The notes below the pieces were generated by a model. The model ran no database searches and was not told where the DNA came from. It saw only the letters and a program-made list of their open reading frames with translations. 8,937 bases of DNA from Desulfuromonadaceae bacterium (GTDB lineage: Bacteria > Desulfobacterota > Desulfuromonadia > Desulfuromonadales > Syntrophotaleaceae): NCBI GenBank assembly GCA_021107335.1, contig JAIOSZ010000138.1, positions 1 to 8,937 of the forward strand, written 5' to 3'. Each line of letters begins with the position of its first letter. The first letter of the stretch is position 1. Both the position numbers and the translations under genes were made by a program. Positions 1 through 7,155 of the stretch are shown in pieces.

Positions 1-457
1 ACAGACCGAGCAACAGCAGTCCGACCCCGACACAGATAGCGATATCGGCCACGTTAAAGGCTGGCCAGTGATGTCGGTACCAGTGCACATCGAGAAAGTC
101 GATTACTTCGCCGAGCCGCACCCTATCAACCAGGTTGCCTATGGCGCCGCCGAGGACCAGACTCAGGCCGATCTGCTGACCCCGCTGAGAGTCCTCCACC
201 TGGCTCAAATACCAAAGGATGCCGACCACCGCCAGCAGAGCCACACAGATAAAAAACGGCACCCTAAAGGCGCTATCGGCGAACATACCGAAGGCCGCCC
301 CCTTGTTGCGCACATAGGTGATATGGAAGAAGTTCTCCACCACCTCCAGGGACTCGTAGAGAGCGAATCGCCGATCGATAAAGATCTTGCTGAGTTGGTC
401 AAAAAAGACCACTAACCCGGCGATGGGCAGCGCCAGGCGCAACCGGTTTATCATCAT
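1..457 (-). CDS. lspA: Lipoprotein signal peptidase (signal peptidase II), 3' end cut by window edge
   Basis: This is an inner-membrane aspartyl protease that removes the signal peptide of prolipoproteins ahead of the lipidated cysteine. The 152 visible residues cover nearly the whole protein (family members are usually about 160). Both catalytic aspartates are seen: D111 in [10 protein letters not shown] and D138 in FNVADIAI. The conserved RNKGAAFG segment (residues 50-57) and D20 near the end of the first membrane helix are also present, and hydrophobic segments fall near residues 8-20, 66-84, 98-110 and 136-152. The start overlaps the ileS stop in an ATGA arrangement, which points to translational coupling. 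A second in-frame ATG follows immediately at 454. A GGGAGG at 471-476, inside the end of ileS, is a plausible though slightly distant ribosome binding site. Only the extreme C-terminus is missing. Confidence 0.96.
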   Translation of the reverse strand, partial: MMINRLRLALPIAGLVVFFDQLSKIFIDRRFALYESLEVVENFFHITYVRNKGAAFGMFADSAFRVPFFICVALLAVVGILWYLSQVEDSQRGQQIGLSLVLGGAIGNLVDRVRLGEVIDFLDVHWYRHHWPAFNVADIAICVGVGLLLLGL

Positions 458-3237
458 GAGGTCGCCAGAGCCTCCCGGCAACGCTGGCAGGCGCCGGGCT
501 GGGCCTCGTCAGCACCAACGGTGACCGAGTAGTTCCAGCAGCGCTCGCATTTGTCGCCCTGGGCCTTTTCGATACGGATTTTAAGTCCAGGCACGGCCTC
601 GCCAACCTGAGAGGTTTCCAGGTTAGTGCAGAGTTCCGCCTGGGAAACAATAAACAGAGTGGCCAACTCCTCACGATAATCTTCCAGCAGCTCGGCCACT
701 GGTCCTGCTGGCGCCTCCAGCAAAACCCGAGCATCGAGGGAATGACCAACCAGTTTTTCGTTGCGGGCCAATTCCAACGCTTTGCTCACATCGGAACGAA
801 TCGCCAGTAATTGCTGGTAACGCTCGTTAAGAGCGGTATCAATCAGGCTGCTTTCAAAGCGGGGGAAGCGGGCCAGATGCACGCTCTGCTCCCGCTCGCC
901 GGGCAGATACTGCCAGATTTCCTCAGCGGTAAAGGACAGCACCGGAGCCACAAGCCGGGTCAGGGCATCGAGAATGCGGTACATAGCGGTCTGGGCACTG
1001 CGCCGGGCCAGACTTCGGGGCGGCGAAATGTAGAGCCGATCCTTGAGCACGTCGAGATAAAAGGAGCTCATCTCGACGCTGCAGAAGTTGTGCACCGCGT
1101 GGTAGATCACGTGAAATTCGTAATCGTCGTAGGATTTCTCCACCCGGACGACCAGATCCTCCAATTGACCGAGGGCCCAGCGGTCGGTCTCCAGCAAGTC
1201 ACTATCGGCGACACTGTCCGTCGCCGGATCGAAGTCGTGAATGTTGCCAAGAATGTAGCGGGCGGTGTTGCGGATACGGCGGTAAGCGTCGGAGATGCGC
1301 TGCAGAATCTCCTGACTGACACGGATATCGTCCCGATAGTCCTGAGCCGCCACCCACAGACGCAGGATTTCGGCGCCGAACTTCTTGATAATTTCTTCGG
1401 GAGCAACCACGTTACCGGTCGACTTGGACATCTTCTTGCCCTTGCCATCGACGACGAAACCGTGGGTGAGTACCGCCTTGTAGGGAGCCACACCACGAGT
1501 ACCAACGGAAGCAAGCAGGCTGGAATGGAACCAACCGCGATGCTGGTCGCTACCTTCCATGTAGAGATCCGCCGGGGAGTTGAGATAGTCCCGGTTTTCG
1601 AGGACCGCGGCGTGGGAAACACCTGAGTCGAACCAGACGTCAAGGATATCGGTCTCCTTGACGAATTCGCCACCGCCGCAAGAGGGACAAGCGGTACCGG
1701 CCGGCACCAACTCGGAGGCCTCTTTTTCGAACCAGACGTCGCTGCCCGTCTCTTCAAAGATATCTGCTATATGGTGCATAAGCTTGCCGTCGGTCATGGC
1801 CTCGCGGCAACTGGCACAATAGAAAATAGTGATCGGCACCCCCCAGCTGCGCTGGCGGCTGATGCACCAGTCGGGACGCTTTTCGATCATACCGTAGATG
1901 CGTTCCTTGCCCCAGCGTGGGATCCACTGCACATCGTTGATGTGTTGCAGGGCCTTTTCACGCAGATCGTTGGCGGCCATAGAGACAAACCACTGCTCCG
2001 TGGCGCGAAAGATGACCGGCTTTTTACAGCGCCAGCAGTGAGGATAACTGTGGGAAACCTTGCCCAGTTTGAGCAGGGCGCCGACCTCCTCCAGCTTGGC
2101 GTTGACTGCCTCGTTGCCTTCAGCCAGCTTCATGCCGCCGAACAGCTCCAGATCAGCCACGTATTTGCCGTAGTCGTTGACCGGGTTGAGAATTTCCAAG
2201 CCGTAAGCGAGTCCGACCACATAGTCATCCTGACCGTGACCGGGGGCGGTATGCACGCAGCCGGTGCCGGCCTCAAGGGTGACGTGATCGCCGAGTACCA
2301 GCAACGAATCACGCTGATAAAAGGGATGGCGGCAGACCTTGCGTTCGAACAGCTTGGCATCGAAAGTAGTTAGAACCTGGTAGTCGTCAATGGCCAGCTG
2401 GCTCATGACGCTGGTCACCAGGCCCTCGGCAATCACCAGCAGTTCATCGCCAGCTTCGACCACGGCATAGGGTAGCTCCGGGTTGAGACAGACCGCCAGG
2501 TTGGCTGGGATGGTCCAAGGGGTGGTGGTCCAGATGACAAAGGACAGGCGCCGGCCAGCCAACTCCATTAGCTCCTCGGGCAGCTCATCGGCAAAGGGAA
2601 ATTTGACGAAGATCGACGGCGAGGTATGGTCAGCGTATTCGACTTCGGCCTCAGCCAGAGCGGTGACGCAAGAAGAACACCAGTGGATCGGCTTCTTACC
2701 CTTGAACAAACCACCCTGCTCGGCAAAGTGAGCCAACTCGCGGGCGGTGGAAGCTTCGTAGTGCTCGGTCATGGTCAGGTAGGGGCGATCCCATTCGCCA
2801 AAAACGCCGAGACGTTCGAACTCGTCGCTCTGAATTTTGACCCACTCGGCAGCATACTCGCGACAAGCCTTGCGAATCTCGCTCTTGCTCATATCGCGCT
2901 TTTTCTTGCCGAGTTTCTTATCGACCATCAGTTCAATGGGCAAGCCGTGGCAGTCCCAGCCCGGCACGTAAGGGGCGTAAAAACCCTGCATACGCCGGCT
3001 TTTCAACACCACATCCTTGAGAATTTTGTTCAGCGCATGACCGATATGGATGTGTCCGTTGGCATAGGGGGGGCCATCGTGCAAAGTGAAATTAGGCAGG
3101 GTTTTCCCTGTCTCTTCGAGCTTCTGATAGAGCCCTTCGGTCTGCCACTTCTCGAGCATCTCCGGTTCCCGTTTGGGCAGATTTCCGCGCATGGGAAAAT
3201 CAGTTACCGGCAGATTGAGGGTCGTTTTGTAATCCAT
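454..3237 (-). CDS. ileS: Isoleucyl-tRNA synthetase, class I, zinc-binding bacterial type
   Basis: This cytoplasmic enzyme charges tRNA-Ile with isoleucine using ATP and edits mischarged valine. The 927-residue length is normal for the bacterial type with a C-terminal zinc finger (E. coli-like). The class I signature HIGH is at residues 64-67 and KMSKS at 602-606. The CP1 editing domain shows the [11 protein letters not shown] segment (236-246) and [15 protein letters not shown] (325-339). The anticodon-binding helical domain follows KMSKS, and the C-terminal zinc site has C897, C900, C917 and C920. The ATG at 3237 is preceded by GGGAG (3245-3249) at a 7-base spacing, which supports this start. 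The gene overlaps lspA by 4 bases at its 3' end. Upstream lie a terminator hairpin and other stem-loops, but I see no T-box core sequence. No frameshift or missing catalytic motif was noticed. Confidence 0.99.
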   Translation of the reverse strand: MDYKTTLNLPVTDFPMRGNLPKREPEMLEKWQTEGLYQKLEETGKTLPNFTLHDGPPYANGHIHIGHALNKILKDVVLKSRRMQGFYAPYVPGWDCHGLPIELMVDKKLGKKKRDMSKSEIRKACREYAAEWVKIQSDEFERLGVFGEWDRPYLTMTEHYEASTARELAHFAEQGGLFKGKKPIHWCSSCVTALAEAEVEYADHTSPSIFVKFPFADELPEELMELAGRRLSFVIWTTTPWTIPANLAVCLNPELPYAVVEAGDELLVIAEGLVTSVMSQLAIDDYQVLTTFDAKLFERKVCRHPFYQRDSLLVLGDHVTLEAGTGCVHTAPGHGQDDYVVGLAYGLEILNPVNDYGKYVADLELFGGMKLAEGNEAVNAKLEEVGALLKLGKVSHSYPHCWRCKKPVIFRATEQWFVSMAANDLREKALQHINDVQWIPRWGKERIYGMIEKRPDWCISRQRSWGVPITIFYCASCREAMTDGKLMHHIADIFEETGSDVWFEKEASELVPAGTACPSCGGGEFVKETDILDVWFDSGVSHAAVLENRDYLNSPADLYMEGSDQHRGWFHSSLLASVGTRGVAPYKAVLTHGFVVDGKGKKMSKSTGNVVAPEEIIKKFGAEILRLWVAAQDYRDDIRVSQEILQRISDAYRRIRNTARYILGNIHDFDPATDSVADSDLLETDRWALGQLEDLVVRVEKSYDDYEFHVIYHAVHNFCSVEMSSFYLDVLKDRLYISPPRSLARRSAQTAMYRILDALTRLVAPVLSFTAEEIWQYLPGEREQSVHLARFPRFESSLIDTALNERYQQLLAIRSDVSKALELARNEKLVGHSLDARVLLEAPAGPVAELLEDYREELATLFIVSQAELCTNLETSQVGEAVPGLKIRIEKAQGDKCERCWNYSVTVGADEAQPGACQRCREALATS

Positions 3238-3312
3238 ATCGCTGCTCCCGCGTTGCTTTCATGGGTAAAAATCAAGTCAAGTAAGTTAGCAAAACAGCCG
3301 CATAAGTACAAG

Positions 3313-3336
3313 AAAAAAGGCCTCCAAGAGGAGACC
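3313..3336 (-). terminator. Rho-independent terminator upstream of ileS
   Basis: On the minus strand a 7-bp stem (GGTCTCC with GGAGGCC, one G-U pair) closes a TCTT loop and is followed directly by six T residues. It lies 76 bp before the ileS start and about 110 bp after the stop of the small ribbon-helix-helix gene. It either ends transcription of that gene or works as an attenuator in the ileS leader. I saw no strong sigma-70 promoter between it and ileS, so the attenuator reading cannot be dismissed. Confidence 0.75.
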
Positions 3337-3343
3337 TGCATTC

Positions 3344-3447
3344 CGGCATCAGATGCCGCTAGTACCCCTACTGGGCGCGGGGCGACAGTACTAAAAACAA
3401 GGCATAACCTTGATGCTTTCGCAACAAGTCATGAGATGGCTAAGCCA
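3344..3447 (-). other. Tandem RNA stem-loops between the small regulator gene and ileS
   Basis: Read on the minus strand, this stretch holds several inverted repeats in a row. They are GATGGC/GCCATC (3435-3449, overlapping the preceding stop codon), CAAGG/CCTTG followed by five T (3393-3412), TAGTAC/GTACTA enclosing a C-rich and a G-rich run (3360-3393), and CGGCATC/GATGCCG (3344-3358). The U-run terminator hairpin at 3313-3336 follows. GCAT (3402-3405) and ATGC (3413-3416) offer a pairing that excludes the CAAGG/CCTTG stem. No known riboswitch or T-box consensus is recognised. It could be a structured 3' untranslated region, a small RNA, or a leader of ileS. Confidence 0.4.
3393..3412 (-). 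terminator. Weak terminator-like hairpin after the ribbon-helix-helix gene
   Basis: A 5-bp stem CAAGG/CCTTG with a 5-base loop is followed on the minus strand by TTTTT. It sits about 35 bases after the stop of the 52-codon gene. The stem is short and AT-containing, so termination would be inefficient. The stronger hairpin at 3313-3336 lies further down the same transcript. Confidence 0.35.
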
Positions 3448-3606
3448 TCAACCTTCGACCTCCGTCAAACCAAGCAGACTTCTTCGCAACAGATTGGAGA
3501 TATTGGTTCCCGACTGCTTAGCCAGTTTCTTCAACTGCTCCATCTCGCGGTCGTTGATGCGGCAGGAGACAATAAACTTTTTAGGATTTTCAACAGATTT
3601 ACCCAT
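3448..3606 (-). CDS. Small ribbon-helix-helix (CopG/Arc-like) putative DNA-binding protein, 52 aa
   Basis: This short gene is easily missed but well supported. The ATG at 3606 has a strong GGAGGG ribosome binding site (3613-3618) at a 6-base spacing. The product fits a ribbon-helix-helix fold. A basic N-terminus is followed by a beta strand, KFIVSCRIND (residues 10-19). Helix A is REMEQLKKLAKQSG (20-33), then a turn with N35, and helix B is ISNLLRRSLLGL (36-47). Such proteins dimerise and insert the paired strand into the DNA major groove; many repress their own gene or act as antitoxins. No toxin gene is visible beside it. An inverted repeat (3628-3647) directly upstream of the ribosome binding site could be its operator. 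Its target and role are unknown; the fold is an inference from sequence pattern only. Confidence 0.78.
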   Translation of the reverse strand: MGKSVENPKKFIVSCRINDREMEQLKKLAKQSGTNISNLLRRSLLGLTEVEG

Positions 3607-3911
3607 AACATACCCTCCAATGAACCCTGTGACACAAGCCAGTCACAGATCAAGCACCTTGACCGATTAAACACCAACAATTGTATACATCATTGCAAAG
3701 CTGTTGCCACAACCGAAGTTCTAGCAAATCTTTTGAAGTTATCCCATCATTACGAATAGTTGTCATGCCTGACAGGAAACAACCATCACTCTTGTCGGTT
3801 CCTAGTCAACGTCTCAATCAGACACAATTCGCACCGGAGCGCTACAATTTTACCCTTGCTCGTGACTACTGCAACCGTTTGCAAGCATCTCCAAGGACCG
3901 CGTCCCAACAC
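3607..3911. other. Gap of about 300 bp without a convincing gene
   Basis: This stretch is visibly more A+T-rich than its neighbours. It holds the ribosome binding site and inverted repeat of the small ribbon-helix-helix gene at its low-coordinate end, and a possible -10-like TATACA on the minus strand near 3683-3688 without a well-spaced -35. A 38-codon minus-strand frame (3650-3766) starts with ATG but has only a weak Shine-Dalgarno match and no recognisable domain. Plus-strand frames here are low-complexity shadows. The promoter of the small regulator gene presumably lies in this gap. Confidence 0.5.
3628..3647 (-). promoter_or_regulatory. Inverted repeat TGTGAC-N8-GTCACA in front of the small regulator gene
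   Basis: Perfect 6-base arms are separated by 8 bases, and the repeat ends 9 bases before the GGAGGG ribosome binding site. The arms resemble a CRP/FNR half-site, but the spacing between TGTGA and TCACA is 10, not the 6 of a CRP site. It may be an operator, possibly autoregulatory for the ribbon-helix-helix protein, or a small hairpin in the leader that affects translation. Confidence 0.35.
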
Positions 3912-3946
3912 AAAAAAAGCGCCCGCCACACACTGCGACAGACGCT
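3912..3946 (-). terminator. Strong Rho-independent terminator after the amidotransferase gene
   Basis: On the minus strand a 13-bp stem (arms 3934-3946 and 3918-3930, with several G-U pairs) closes a 3-base loop and is followed by a run of T residues (3912-3917, with 3918 pairing at the stem base). It begins 18 bases after the stop codon of the amidotransferase gene, so it closes the kinase-amidotransferase unit. In the plus direction the G-U pairs become C-A mismatches, so it works mainly on the minus strand. Confidence 0.85.
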
Positions 3947-3964
3947 CATTTTTCTAGAACAGCA

Positions 3965-4684
3965 CTAATCAATACTGTTAGCAGACTGACCAACGGATGC
4001 CAAACGGTCGAGCAAGCAATAGAGGGTTTCATGCAGGCGCTCAAAGACCGCCGGCGGTGCCGCCAGCATCTGCTCGGCACTCTGCACGTAGCAGCCGGGC
4101 ACAATATCCTCGCCGCAATGATCGATGAGTCGCCGCATACTGTCTGCGGTGACCTCAAAGTGAAATTGCAGGCCGAGCACCCGTTGGTCGTAGAGAAAGG
4201 CTTGTTGGGCACAGGCACTGCTACTGGCCAGGCCGACCGAGCCAGAAGGCAGCTCAAAGGTATCGCCGTGCCAGTGATAGGCCTGAAGAGGTTCGTCCAA
4301 ATCACCGAACAAACGCGATTGACGGCCCGATTCAGTCAAAGACAGAGGCCACCAGCCGATCTCCCTTTCAGGCCCGGCATAGACCGGTGAACCGAGCCGG
4401 TCGGCCAGCAACTGAGCTCCGAGACAGATGCCGAGCAACGTCTTACCGGCAGCCAGAGCCTGATCGATACAGGACTTTTCCGCCGCCAGCCAGGGGTGCT
4501 GCTCTTCCTGGTAGATGTTCATCGGCCCGCCCATGATCAGCAGCCAGTCGAAAACATCCGCTGACGGTAGTGCCTCACCGGCATAGAGTCGGCTGATGAC
4601 CAGGGAGTGACCTCGTTTCGCCGCCCAGTCGGCGATGGCCGCCGGCCCTTCGAATGGCACATGTTGCAGGCAGTGAATACGCAT
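3965..4684 (-). CDS. Class I glutamine amidotransferase, stand-alone (GMP synthase-type GATase domain)
   Basis: This 239-residue protein consists of one class I glutaminase domain and no synthetase domain. The nucleophile elbow is GICLGAQ with C87. The other two members of the triad are H175 and E177 in QFHFEVT, and MGGPMNIY (51-58) forms the oxyanion-side loop. The ASSSACAQQAF segment (153-163) is typical of GuaA-like stand-alone amidotransferases (COG0518). Such proteins release ammonia from glutamine or hydrolyse gamma-glutamyl amides; the true substrate cannot be read from the sequence. There is no signal peptide, so it is cytoplasmic. The ATG has GAGGAG (4692-4697) at a 7-base spacing. 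It lies 27 bp after the kinase gene with no terminator between them, so the two are probably cotranscribed. It is followed by a strong terminator. Confidence 0.9.
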   Translation of the reverse strand: MRIHCLQHVPFEGPAAIADWAAKRGHSLVISRLYAGEALPSADVFDWLLIMGGPMNIYQEEQHPWLAAEKSCIDQALAAGKTLLGICLGAQLLADRLGSPVYAGPEREIGWWPLSLTESGRQSRLFGDLDEPLQAYHWHGDTFELPSGSVGLASSSACAQQAFLYDQRVLGLQFHFEVTADSMRRLIDHCGEDIVPGCYVQSAEQMLAAPPAVFERLHETLYCLLDRLASVGQSANSID

Positions 4685-4711
4685 TGTGTTTCTCCTCGGT
4701 TATAGGGTCGG

Positions 4712-6940
4712 CTACAAAAAGCCCTCCATGATCCCCTCCTCGACCAGGGTAAAGGTCACATTGGTGCCTTGGCCGAGACAGCTTTCGACCATCATCTGAC
4801 CGCCGTGGGCCTCGACGATGGTCTTGGCGATGGTCATGCCGAGCCCCAGGCCACCGGCCGCTGAGTTAGAGGCATCGACCCGAAAAAACTTATCAAACAC
4901 CCTTTCCAGCTGTTCCGGCGACATGCCAACCCCCTGGTCCTCGATCGAAACCCGGAATTCGGGACCCAGCTTGCGGCACTTTACCGAAATGCGACCGCCA
5001 TCGGGTGAAAACTTCACCGCGTTGCTGAGCACGTTGTCCAGCACCTGCAGTACCTTCCCTTCGTCGATGTCCAACTCCACCGGTTCACTGGGGAGGTCGA
5101 ACTCAAAACAATGCCCGCTCTGCACCTGCTGAAAGGGGATCACCGCCCGCTGCACCAGGTCGCAAAGATCGCAGGGACCTTTTTCCAGGGGCAGGCTCTG
5201 GCCGAGCTGCACTCGGCTGATATCGAGCAGATCGCCTATGATCCGACCCAGGGCATCAGCCTTCTGGAAAATGATCTCCAGGTAGTGACGTTGCTGCTTG
5301 GCATCGAAGCCACCGAGCCGCTCCTGCTGCAACAGGATTTCCGCAAAGCCCATGACCGCCGTCAGCGGGGTGCGCAGCTCGTGGGCGGCGGTGGCGATAA
5401 ATTCGTTTTTGAAACGATCGATCTCCCGCTCCCGGGTCACATCCCGCAGAATGGAAATAGTTCCCGAACGTTGCCCGATGGCACTCTCCACATACCCGGT
5501 GCGGGCCTGGATCAAAATCGGTTTGCGGGTACTGGGATCAAGAATCTCCCATTCGATCTGCTGGCGGGGCCGGCGGCCCGGCTGCAACCAGACTCCCGGC
5601 AGTCCTTCCTGCGGCAACACCGAGCGCAACGCCTGCCCCTGCACCTGCTCAAAGGTCACCCCCATCAGCGTTTCGGCGGCGCGGTTCATCCGGGTAATGC
5701 GCTGATTCATGTCGGCAACGATCAGGCCTTCAGTCACCGACTTGAGAATGAGGTCGACGCTGTCCCTGGCCTGCTCCGCCTCGACAAGGGTTTGCTCCAG
5801 CTCCCTCTTGACCCGTTGCCGGCCACGAATGTTCCAGACCAGCAAAAGGGTGATGGCCGTCAGCAGTACCAGCCCCTCCCCCCCCAGCCACAGGTAGATC
5901 TTCTCTATGGCATAGTGTCTAGATGGGCCGTTAACCACCTGGCTGTCGGGAGGCAGGTCCTGCACGGTCAGGCCAAAGCGGACCAGCTCACGATGATCGA
6001 ACATGTATTGGTTGGCACCGGCGGTGATCACCGGCAGATCATCGGCCGGCGTACCGTCGAGAATGCGCAGCAGCAACCCGGCGGCCAGACGCCCCTGCTC
6101 GGCGGCGGAAATAAGTTTGCCGCCGACAATGCCGTGATCGAGAAAAAAATCCCAGAAACCGTAAATGGGCACCGGACAGACAGCCCGCAAGGCCTCGCTG
6201 CTTCCGGCAAACGTCAGGGGTTGGCCAGCGGCATTTCGGACCACGACGCTCAACAGCACCAGGCTATCGGCCTCCAATCCCTTCAGGCGGCTTTGCAGTT
6301 CTTCCAGCGGCACATCGTTCCAGAAGGAAAATTGCACCTCCGGCGATACCCGGCCGGGCAGTGCCTGCAATCGCTGCTGAATCAAGCGGCCGGTCGTTGT
6401 CCGCTTGTTGCCGACAACCACAACCTTCCTTGTAGCAGGATGCAGGCGCAGCGCCGTCTGCAGGGTATCGAAATAATCCGGTTGCTCCGCAACGCCGGTG
6501 ATCCCCACCTGGCCACGGAACATGCTTTTAGCAAAATCATTGACCCCACAAAAGATTAGCGGAACCCTCGGCAACAACTCCTGGCGAATTCCCAGCACAA
6601 AATCGAGCGCCCGGTTGTCGGAAACCAGAACCGCACTGTAACTTCGCCCCTTGAGCTTGTAACGGTAGAGTTCCTTAAGAACCTGTTCGTAATAGAACGA
6701 TTCGACATATCGTTTGGCATCCAGATATTCTATTTGAACATCAATATCCGGTCTGATTTTCTTTAGCTCACCGAGTACCGCGCTGTTGATATTTCCGGTC
6801 CATCCGAGCTCGGGATGGTAGGAATGAACAACAAGGACCGAGGGAGACTGTTCACCGGATAAAACAGAATCGGGACAAAAAAACCCGGATACCATTAGAA
6901 CAAGAAGCAACATTAGCAAGAAAGGTTTTTTAATCCACAT
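4712..6940 (-). CDS. Sensor histidine kinase with ABC-substrate-binding-like periplasmic sensor and PAS domain
   Basis: This is a membrane two-component kinase of 742 residues, numbered from the ATG at 6940. An N-terminal hydrophobic signal/anchor (about 5-22) leads into a periplasmic domain (about 33-336) that resembles the ABC_sub_bind family (VLVVHSYHPELGW near its start, VPLIFCGVND near 127-136). A second membrane helix (about 350-371) and a short coiled linker follow. Next come a PAS domain (about 395-505, LILKSVTEGLIVADMNQRI), a HisKA domain with phosphoacceptor H520 in AAHELRTPL, and an HATPase_c domain. The last shows an N box (N636 and N640 in DNVLSNAVKF), a G1 box DQGVGM (668-673), an F box FDKFFR and a G2 box GLGLGM (697-702). 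ATG 6940 is preferred because GGAAGA sits just upstream; an in-frame TTG at 6967 would add 9 residues but has no ribosome binding site. No response regulator is adjacent. The ligand is unknown. Confidence 0.93.
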   Translation of the reverse strand: MWIKKPFLLMLLLVLMVSGFFCPDSVLSGEQSPSVLVVHSYHPELGWTGNINSAVLGELKKIRPDIDVQIEYLDAKRYVESFYYEQVLKELYRYKLKGRSYSAVLVSDNRALDFVLGIRQELLPRVPLIFCGVNDFAKSMFRGQVGITGVAEQPDYFDTLQTALRLHPATRKVVVVGNKRTTTGRLIQQRLQALPGRVSPEVQFSFWNDVPLEELQSRLKGLEADSLVLLSVVVRNAAGQPLTFAGSSEALRAVCPVPIYGFWDFFLDHGIVGGKLISAAEQGRLAAGLLLRILDGTPADDLPVITAGANQYMFDHRELVRFGLTVQDLPPDSQVVNGPSRHYAIEKIYLWLGGEGLVLLTAITLLLVWNIRGRQRVKRELEQTLVEAEQARDSVDLILKSVTEGLIVADMNQRITRMNRAAETLMGVTFEQVQGQALRSVLPQEGLPGVWLQPGRRPRQQIEWEILDPSTRKPILIQARTGYVESAIGQRSGTISILRDVTREREIDRFKNEFIATAAHELRTPLTAVMGFAEILLQQERLGGFDAKQQRHYLEIIFQKADALGRIIGDLLDISRVQLGQSLPLEKGPCDLCDLVQRAVIPFQQVQSGHCFEFDLPSEPVELDIDEGKVLQVLDNVLSNAVKFSPDGGRISVKCRKLGPEFRVSIEDQGVGMSPEQLERVFDKFFRVDASNSAAGGLGLGMTIAKTIVEAHGGQMMVESCLGQGTNVTFTLVEEGIMEGFL

Positions 6941-6996
6941 AAATCTTCCAACAGTTAAATCAGGCAAACAACAGTTTCAAGCCACAACAGCGGCAT

Positions 6997-7002
6997 ACTA
7001 TA
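6997..7002 (-). promoter_or_regulatory. Possible -10 element of the sensor kinase gene
   Basis: TATAGT on the minus strand matches 5 of 6 bases of the sigma-70 -10 consensus and lies about 57 bp before the preferred kinase start. No good -35 hexamer occurs at a 16-18 base spacing, so this is tentative. The position, between the folD terminator and the kinase gene, is where a promoter is expected. Confidence 0.25.
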
Positions 7003-7065
7003 GCGCATAAATCTCCCGGCGCCAGAACAGACAATATTTTTTCTGCCGAATTAAAAGGGACAAGT

Positions 7066-7101
7066 AAAAACGCCCGCACTACTTGTGAGTGCGGGCGTTT
7101 T
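7066..7101 (-). terminator. Bidirectional Rho-independent terminator after folD
   Basis: Perfect 14-base arms (7067-7080 and 7088-7101; GC core CGCCCGCACT) flank a 7-base loop. On the minus strand the 3' arm ends in five T residues, and on the plus strand in four. It lies about 55 bp after the folD stop and separates folD from the sensor kinase gene. Confidence 0.92.
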
Positions 7102-7155
7102 GAGTTCGCTTTAACGTGAAACGACTACGAAACAGTTCAACATCGCGAGATCAAC

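Noticed and set aside
3238..3447. T-box riboswitch in front of ileS
   Set aside because: A terminator hairpin is present, but the conserved T-box antiterminator sequence (AGGGUGGNACCGCG type) and a Stem I are not found.
3448..3606. Toxin-antitoxin pair involving the ribbon-helix-helix protein
   Set aside because: No toxin-sized frame with a ribosome binding site or toxin-like motif lies on either side; the neighbours are the amidotransferase and ileS.
3681..3968. Plus-strand frame of 95 codons in the gap near the amidotransferase terminator
   Set aside because: It runs through a strong minus-strand terminator, has no recognisable domain and a Ser/Gln-rich shadow-like composition, and would be the only plus-strand gene in the window.
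5111..6559. Long plus-strand frame of 482 codons
   Set aside because: It is antisense to the sensor kinase; its His/Gln/Pro/Leu-rich composition reflects the complement of a GC-rich coding sequence, while the kinase frame carries all family motifs.
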